Below, in pieces: positions 15,434-19,614 of a DNA stretch of 19,614 nt. Made by a program: the position numbers and the translations under genes. This DNA comes from JAZNQL01 sp045531205. GTDB taxonomy: Bacteria; Bacillota; Clostridia; UMGS1883; UMGS1540. The notes under the pieces are model-generated. The model ran no database searches. It had not been told where the DNA came from and saw only the letters and a list, made by a program, of their open reading frames with translations. Position 1 is the stretch's first letter, and every line of letters starts with the position of its first letter. The DNA is taken from the NCBI GenBank assembly GCA_045531205.1, contig JAZSDN010000068.1, positions 1 through 19,614 of the forward strand, written 5' to 3'.

Positions 15434-16969
15434 TTACATAATCAAAAGCTTTGTGCCTGCACTTAAAGGTGCTTCAGAATCAAGCGAATTTAATGCAATA
15501 ATTTTTTCGGGCGTGGTTTTATATTTTTTGGCAATATCCCACACGGTATCGCCTTCGCTTACAAAGTATACAATGAGAGAAGCTGTTTTTTCGGGAGCCT
15601 CGCAGCATGTCATATCCGAAATAAGCTTTGTACACTGACTTTCTATAAGTGAAAGAGAAACATTAACATTTGCACGGATATCCACCGAGTTATCGCTTGA
15701 CAGAGTATAGCTGCAGCTTATAAGCGATGCAGAGCATTCAACTAAAGGCTCGCTGTCGGAGGTAAAAGTAGGGGAAGTGTATGAAAAAGGAATTTCTCCC
15801 AAAAAGCTTTGAATGGGGTATGCATCGTTCTGGCTTTTGTAAAGAACAGTTGTTTTTAAAACCCCGTTTACGGTAAGAGATGAATTTTCACTGCTAACGC
15901 TTTTTGTTATTGGAACTGCACTTACATTGTAAACGGAAGCTATAGGATTTTTATCTTCGGGTAAAGAGAGAGTTCCTTTTACAGTTATATTTTCCTTGTC
16001 GGATGAAATAATTTTGTCAATACATTTCTCTTCATACTCTATTTTTATATCGGCTTCTGTAGAAAAGCAATCGTCAATAATATCAAGCTTTTCGCTTTGA
16101 ACGGCCCTTGCGTAAACGCACAGAATAACCTCTACTCCAAGCATATTGCTTTCGTTATCGTCATCCGTTTCAAAGTATAATGATTTAACACTATAGTCAA
16201 CATCGCAGTCCATATTTTCCCCTGCACCTGGAAGGTCAATAATCTCGGTAAAAGGAAGCTCGTGCTCCATAAACTGGATTTCAAAGTCAGGGGAAGTTAA
16301 ATAAAGGGTTGAAAGATTTATAACTCCTTTTAATACTGCACGGTTTTTGATAAGCTTTATTTCGCGAGAGAAAACATTTGCGTCCATTTTTAAAACTTCG
16401 CTTACGGGAGCGTTGCCGCCGGGCACCTCTATTTTTCCGGGAACTGTAAGAAAAGTATCGGTTTCGCCTGCAACATTATATGCTTCTATCGATTTTGTAC
16501 GGACACACAAAGGAATATCTGCAGAAGCATTTTGTGCAATGGATATTTTTTCTTGCTTGTTCACCTTTATATGAACGCATACAGTTGCTTTTATGTTTAC
16601 TCTTCGGCTGTTAATAAGAGTATATTCAATATCTGTAATTTCTGCAAAAGCGTAAATTTGAGAATCAGAGTCAATGTCTGATGTGTCAGAAACATCGGTA
16701 AACGGTAACGAAAGGGTAAGATTTCTTACGGGCATAAAATCATCTTCAGGAAGGTAAAGAACGGTAAATTCAGCCGTACCTCCTGTAACAGCTCTGCCCG
16801 AGCTTACCTCCTTTGTGTCAATATGAGCCTTGCCGTCTACATAAAGAATTCTTGCTATATCGGGCTTTTTATCGGGCACAATAATATCGCCCGATACTAA
16901 AATTTCAGAACTTCCTTCTGCTAAAGGCTTGTTTATTGTAAGCATTTCCTTTTCGGTTTCTATGTTCAT
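15434..16969 (-). CDS. sipL: SipL-like spore coat morphogenesis protein (DUF3794 repeats, C-terminal LysM)
   Basis: A 511-aa protein without a signal peptide. ATG 16969 was chosen because AAGGAGG (minus strand, + positions 978-984 of the 16-kb block) sits 8 nt upstream; an extra 12 codons upstream would precede this site. Three DUF3794 repeats cover about 25-120, 180-285 and 330-435, and residues about 467-511 are a LysM domain (FVSEGDTVWDIAKKYKTTPE through PLSAGTKLLIM). This is the architecture and size of SipL, which in Clostridioides difficile binds the SpoIVA ATPase through LysM and localises the coat around the forespore. It therefore acts in the mother-cell cytoplasm. A CATATATT about 28 nt upstream of the ATG, with TGTAATAA some 15 nt before it, could be a sigma-E promoter; that assignment is weak. 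Presence of the gene implies a spore-forming host. Confidence 0.88.
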   Translation of the reverse strand: MNIETEKEMLTINKPLAEGSSEILVSGDIIVPDKKPDIARILYVDGKAHIDTKEVSSGRAVTGGTAEFTVLYLPEDDFMPVRNLTLSLPFTDVSDTSDIDSDSQIYAFAEITDIEYTLINSRRVNIKATVCVHIKVNKQEKISIAQNASADIPLCVRTKSIEAYNVAGETDTFLTVPGKIEVPGGNAPVSEVLKMDANVFSREIKLIKNRAVLKGVINLSTLYLTSPDFEIQFMEHELPFTEIIDLPGAGENMDCDVDYSVKSLYFETDDDNESNMLGVEVILCVYARAVQSEKLDIIDDCFSTEADIKIEYEEKCIDKIISSDKENITVKGTLSLPEDKNPIASVYNVSAVPITKSVSSENSSLTVNGVLKTTVLYKSQNDAYPIQSFLGEIPFSYTSPTFTSDSEPLVECSASLISCSYTLSSDNSVDIRANVNVSLSLIESQCTKLISDMTCCEAPEKTASLIVYFVSEGDTVWDIAKKYKTTPEKIIALNSLDSEAPLSAGTKLLIM

Positions 16970-17030
16970 TTTTAATTCCTCCTTTTGCCAAAATATATGC
17001 ACCAAAGGACGGGCTTATTACAAATTCTTG

Positions 17031-17059
17031 TTGTTTTAAAAGAAAAAATGTGCTAAAAT
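17031..17059 (+). promoter_or_regulatory. Promoter of the DUF4830/rsuA unit
   Basis: TTGTTT (17031-17036), a 17-bp spacer and TAAAAT (17054-17059) preceded by TG (extended -10) form a plausible sigma-A promoter in the divergent region with sipL. Its start, near 17066, places an upstream in-frame ATG at 17050 outside the transcript and so decides for the start at 17107. Confidence 0.65.
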
Positions 17060-17106
17060 ATCATATAGCAAATAAAAACTTTCATATAATAGCTGTGGGT
17101 GATTAT

Positions 17107-17523
17107 ATGAAAAAAGTATCAATTTGCTTATGCTTTATGATTTTTGCATTGTTTATAAGTACGGTTGCCTATTCAAGAATAAGTATGAAGGCAGAAACCG
17201 AAACCCAGCACAGAAACATCCTGTTGCGATACGGATGGGAAACGGGAGAGTTTATTGAGAAAGAAACTGTCCATCTTCCTGAAACAGAGGATAAAGTATA
17301 TCGCATTTATAACGAAATGCAGAAAAAAGCAGGTTTTGACCTTGCCGATTATTACGGCAGAACAGTAACCAGGTATACATACGAAGTATTAAATCATAAA
17401 AATTCAGACGGACAAAAGGTACGGGCAAACATTTTGGTTTGCGACGGTGTTTTAATAGCAGGAGATATTATGATAACTTCGTACAGAGGATTTATGCACG
17501 CACTGAATGAAGAGGGAGTGTAA
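17107..17523 (+). CDS. DUF4830-family exported or membrane-anchored protein
   Basis: A 138-aa protein starts at ATG 17107 (GGGTGA upstream). Residues about 4-23 are hydrophobic and act as signal peptide or anchor, so the body is probably extracytoplasmic. The body shows RYGWETGEFIEKETVHLPE (about 41-59), IYNEMQKKAGFDLADYYGRT and ANILVCDGVLIAGDIM near the end, a pattern I associate with DUF4830 proteins of Clostridia. No biochemical role is known to me. Its gene is 3 nt from the pseudouridine synthase gene and is probably co-transcribed, though the link may be only positional. Confidence 0.72.
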   Translation: MKKVSICLCFMIFALFISTVAYSRISMKAETETQHRNILLRYGWETGEFIEKETVHLPETEDKVYRIYNEMQKKAGFDLADYYGRTVTRYTYEVLNHKNSDGQKVRANILVCDGVLIAGDIMITSYRGFMHALNEEGV

Positions 17524-17526
17524 AAT

Positions 17527-18237
17527 TTGAGAATAGAAAAATTTGCTACAAGTGCAGGGCTTTCAAGAAAAGAATTCAAAAAAGCAATAATATCGGGCAG
17601 AGTACTGGTAAACGGCGAAAAGGTTTCGGCGGGGTATCAGACTAAAGAGGAAGATGTTATAACACTTGACGGCAAAAAAATAGACTATAACGAATTTATT
17701 TATATAATGATGAATAAGCCTGCGGGAGTAGTTTCTGCAACCTTTGACCCAAGACAGAAAACAGTTATTGATTTACTGCCCGAGGAATATAAAAAGTATG
17801 AGCCTTTTCCTGTAGGCAGACTTGATATTGACACAGAAGGATTGTTGATTTTAACCAATGACGGACAAACGGCACACAATCTTTTATCACCAAAGAAAAA
17901 GGTTTATAAAAAATATTATGCAGAGGTTATAAATAAGCTTTCGCATGATGATATCAGGGCGTTTGCCGATGGAATAATTTTAGATGACGGCTACAAAACA
18001 AAGCCTGCAAAGCTTGAAATACTGGAAGATGAAAAATCAGCTTATGTATATATAGTTGAAGGTAAATTTCATCAGGTAAAAAGAATGTTTGCAGACAGAG
18101 AAAATAAGGTTATTTATCTAAAAAGGGTAGAATTTGCTAAAATTTTACTTGATGAAAGCCTTGAAATTGGGCAAATAAGACAATTGACACAAGAAGAAAA
18201 AGATACCTTGTGCAATTTGTCTAAAAATAAAAAATAA
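17527..18237 (+). CDS. rsuA: RsuA-family rRNA pseudouridine synthase
   Basis: A 236-aa cytoplasmic enzyme converting a specific uridine of rRNA to pseudouridine; RsuA itself modifies 16S U516. Start is TTG 17527, with GAGGGAG 8 nt upstream and no nearby in-frame ATG that keeps the S4 domain. Residues 1-50 form the S4 RNA-binding domain (SRKEFKKAIISGRVLVNG). MMNKPAGVVSA (61-71) and GRLDIDTEGLLILTNDG (97-113) are the family signatures, with Asp100 the expected nucleophile. EGKFHQVKRMFA (178-189) is the third conserved motif. Length and the compact S4 fit RsuA, but RluB/E/F-type 23S specificity cannot be excluded from sequence. All key residues are present. Confidence 0.92.
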   Translation: MRIEKFATSAGLSRKEFKKAIISGRVLVNGEKVSAGYQTKEEDVITLDGKKIDYNEFIYIMMNKPAGVVSATFDPRQKTVIDLLPEEYKKYEPFPVGRLDIDTEGLLILTNDGQTAHNLLSPKKKVYKKYYAEVINKLSHDDIRAFADGIILDDGYKTKPAKLEILEDEKSAYVYIVEGKFHQVKRMFADRENKVIYLKRVEFAKILLDESLEIGQIRQLTQEEKDTLCNLSKNKK

Positions 18238-18301
18238 ATTTATATAAAAAACGAATAGCGTAAAAATGGGTTTATATGATAGAATATATCTAAATTGTAT
18301 A

Positions 18302-18307
18302 TATAAT
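18302..18307 (+). promoter_or_regulatory. Candidate -10 box for the ugpC-like gene
   Basis: A perfect TATAAT lies about 27 nt upstream of the ATG in an A/T-rich gap, giving a short leader that contains the GAGAGGAAG ribosome site. No convincing -35 box is present at 17 or 18 bp, so the call rests on the -10 alone. Confidence 0.3.
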
Positions 18308-18333
18308 TTTTTAGTTTAGAGAGGAAGAAAAAA

Positions 18334-19443
18334 ATGGCAGATTTACAGTTAAAAAATATTTACAAAAAGTACGACGGCGGTGTAATTGCGGTAAGCGATT
18401 TCAACCTTGACATTGAAGATAAAGAATTTATCGTTTTGGTTGGTCCTTCAGGCTGTGGTAAATCCACAACACTCAGAATGGTAGCAGGTCTTGAAGAAAT
18501 TTCCGACGGTGAACTTTACATAGACGGCAAACTTATGAATGATGTTGCTCCTAAGGACAGAGACATCGCAATGGTTTTCCAGAGCTACGCACTTTATCCC
18601 CATATGTCAGTATTTGACAATATGGCTTTTGCTTTAAAACTTAAAAAGGTTAAGAAAGACGAAATTAAGAGAAGAGTTGACGAAGCTGCAAGAATTTTAG
18701 GTATTGAACATCTTCTTGACAGAAAGCCAAGAGCTCTGTCAGGCGGTCAGCGTCAGAGAGTTGCACTCGGCCGTGCAATAGTTCGTGAACCCAAGGTATT
18801 CTTAATGGACGAACCTTTATCAAACCTTGACGCAAAACTTCGTGTTCAGATGCGTTCCGAAATCAGCAAGCTCCACAAAAAACTTGCTACAACATTTATT
18901 TACGTAACACACGACCAGGTTGAAGCTATGACAATGGGTTCACGTATCGTTGTTATGAAAGACGGTATTGTACAGCAGGTTGCTGCTCCCACAACATTGT
19001 ATGATGATCCTGAAAACGTATTCGTTGCAGGCTTTATCGGAAGCCCCCAGATGAACTTCATCGATGCTAAAATTGAAGCAGCTGACGGAAAAGTTAAGCT
19101 TGTATTTGCTGATAAGGAAGTTATTCTTCCCGAAGGCAAGGCAAAAGTTTTAGAAGAAAAAGGCTACATCGGCAAAGAAGTTATTATGGGTATCAGACCT
19201 GAAAATATGCATGATGATCCCGCATTTATCGCAACAGCTGAAGATGCAGTTATTACAGTTCATGTAGATAACACAGAAATGATGGGTGCAGAAACATATC
19301 TCTACTTAAATATCGGTAACACAATATTTACAGCAAGAGTTAACCGTCGCTCCACAGCTGCAGTTGATCAGGATATAAAGATAGCACTTGATACAAATAA
19401 AATCCATATCTTTGATAAGGAAACAGAAAAGGCTATCAGATAA
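18334..19443 (+). CDS. ugpC: Carbohydrate ABC-importer ATPase, UgpC/MsmX/MalK type
   Basis: A 369-aa ATPase energising CUT1-type sugar importers from the cytoplasmic side. It has Walker A GPSGCGKST (37-45), Q-loop Gln83 in VFQSYALYPHM, signature LSGGQ (135-139), Walker B VFLMDEP (155-161), His193 in THDQ, and the regulatory TOBE region from about 235 with GIRPENMHDD (286-295). It stands alone with no permease or binding-protein genes in view, as MsmX-type ATPases often do, serving several importers encoded elsewhere. Codons here use more C-ended and CGT forms than the neighbouring genes, which suggests high expression. The downstream terminator seems interrupted by the IS end. The sugar cannot be told from the ATPase. 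Confidence 0.95.
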   Translation: MADLQLKNIYKKYDGGVIAVSDFNLDIEDKEFIVLVGPSGCGKSTTLRMVAGLEEISDGELYIDGKLMNDVAPKDRDIAMVFQSYALYPHMSVFDNMAFALKLKKVKKDEIKRRVDEAARILGIEHLLDRKPRALSGGQRQRVALGRAIVREPKVFLMDEPLSNLDAKLRVQMRSEISKLHKKLATTFIYVTHDQVEAMTMGSRIVVMKDGIVQQVAAPTTLYDDPENVFVAGFIGSPQMNFIDAKIEAADGKVKLVFADKEVILPEGKAKVLEEKGYIGKEVIMGIRPENMHDDPAFIATAEDAVITVHVDNTEMMGAETYLYLNIGNTIFTARVNRRSTAAVDQDIKIALDTNKIHIFDKETEKAIR

Positions 19444-19514
19444 ATTTAATACAGCAATAAAAAGCACCTCGTACTGAACTTGTCAAGTAAAAGTAGACAC
19501 TAAAAAACCACGGA

Positions 19515-19613
19515 TTATGCAAACCCTTGTTCAACTCTATATTGAACAGGGGTTTTGTAATTTAATTTGTATGATAATCTTTCGTTATTAAAGTAATGAA
19601 CATAGTTTTCAAT
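19515..19613 (-). CDS. C-terminal end of IS3-family transposase (OrfB), partial
   Basis: The minus-strand frame entering from the right edge reads IENYVHYFNNERLSYKLNY then KTPVQYRVEQGFA and stops at 19515-19517. The YxxxYNNERxxxxLxxxTPxxYR pattern is the typical tail of IS3-family integrase-type (DDE) transposases. Only 32 residues are visible, so intactness of the catalytic core cannot be judged. Confidence 0.85.
   Translation of the reverse strand: MENYVHYFNNERLSYKLNYKTPVQYRVEQGFA
19521..19556. terminator. Hairpin terminator inside the transposase 3' end
   Basis: A 14-bp stem (19521-19534 with 19542-19555, one G-U pair) has a 7-nt loop and a short T-run on the plus-strand side. It overlaps the last transposase codons. 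In this orientation it could stop transcription entering the IS from the ugpC-like gene. Confidence 0.55.
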
Positions 19614-19614
19614 G

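Larger units (their letters stand above)
19475..19614 (-). mobile_element. Right end of an IS3-family insertion sequence (continues beyond window)
   Basis: A terminal-repeat-like sequence beginning TGAACTTGTCAAGTAAAAGT at 19475 and ending in GTAGACA (19499) is followed by the 3' end of a transposase on the minus strand. The TG terminus fits IS3-family ends. The element starts about 30 nt after the ugpC-like stop codon. The other end, target duplication and full transposase lie outside the window. Confidence 0.75.

Noticed and set aside
17050..17106. ATG at 17050 as start of the DUF4830 gene
   Set aside because: It overlaps the -10 region of the predicted promoter and the added residues precede a clear hydrophobic signal segment.
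1..19614. CRISPR array, tRNA, rRNA, prophage or toxin-antitoxin module
   Set aside because: No regularly spaced repeats, cloverleaf genes, rRNA signatures, phage genes or paired small genes were visible on either strand.

Overview
The window looks like chromosomal DNA of a low-GC, spore-forming member of the Clostridia (Bacillota). Codons are strongly A/T-ended and AAGGAGG-type ribosome sites recur. Three lineage markers are a SipL-type spore-coat protein (DUF3794 repeats plus LysM), S-layer-homology (SLH) surface proteins, and ECF-type vitamin transport under a cobalamin riboswitch. The species cannot be named from sequence alone.

Layout. Positions 1-312 hold the last 31 codons of an unidentified gene, a bidirectional terminator, and a broken SLH gene remnant on the minus strand. 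Positions 454-10468 are one plus-strand transcription unit: promoter, cobalamin riboswitch, riboswitch-type terminator, five tightly packed genes and a long terminator. The genes encode a 1245-aa SLH surface protein with Ig-like and DUF4430 (transcobalamin beta-domain-like) modules; an SLH-anchored alpha/alpha-barrel protein; a membrane-tethered DUF4430 protein; the EcfT membrane subunit; and one polypeptide joining both EcfA ATPases to an S component. Positions 10578-15052 carry two tandem GH20-like glycosidase paralogs. Positions 15214-16969 (minus strand) hold sipL and a possible small Cys-rich gene. Positions 17031-18237 hold a DUF4830 protein and an RsuA-type pseudouridine synthase. A stand-alone UgpC/MsmX-type sugar-importer ATPase follows, and the window ends inside an IS3-family element.

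Main idea. The riboswitch unit looks like a Gram-positive surface corrinoid-capture machine. Human intrinsic factor and transcobalamin hold B12 between an alpha6/alpha6 barrel and a small beta domain. Here the barrel is on one cell-wall-anchored protein, while DUF4430 beta modules are on a second wall-anchored protein and on a membrane-anchored partner encoded directly upstream of a complete ECF transporter. The components and riboswitch can be read in the sequence. Assembly into a split, intrinsic-factor-like clamp that hands B12 to the transporter is inference.

The rest is mostly ordinary, with some oddities: the GH20-like paralogs differ in how fast their parts have diverged and do not show the usual GH20 Asp-Glu pair; a short Cys-rich ORF sits between sipL and its terminator; and the IS end appears to have split the natural terminator of the ugpC-like gene.
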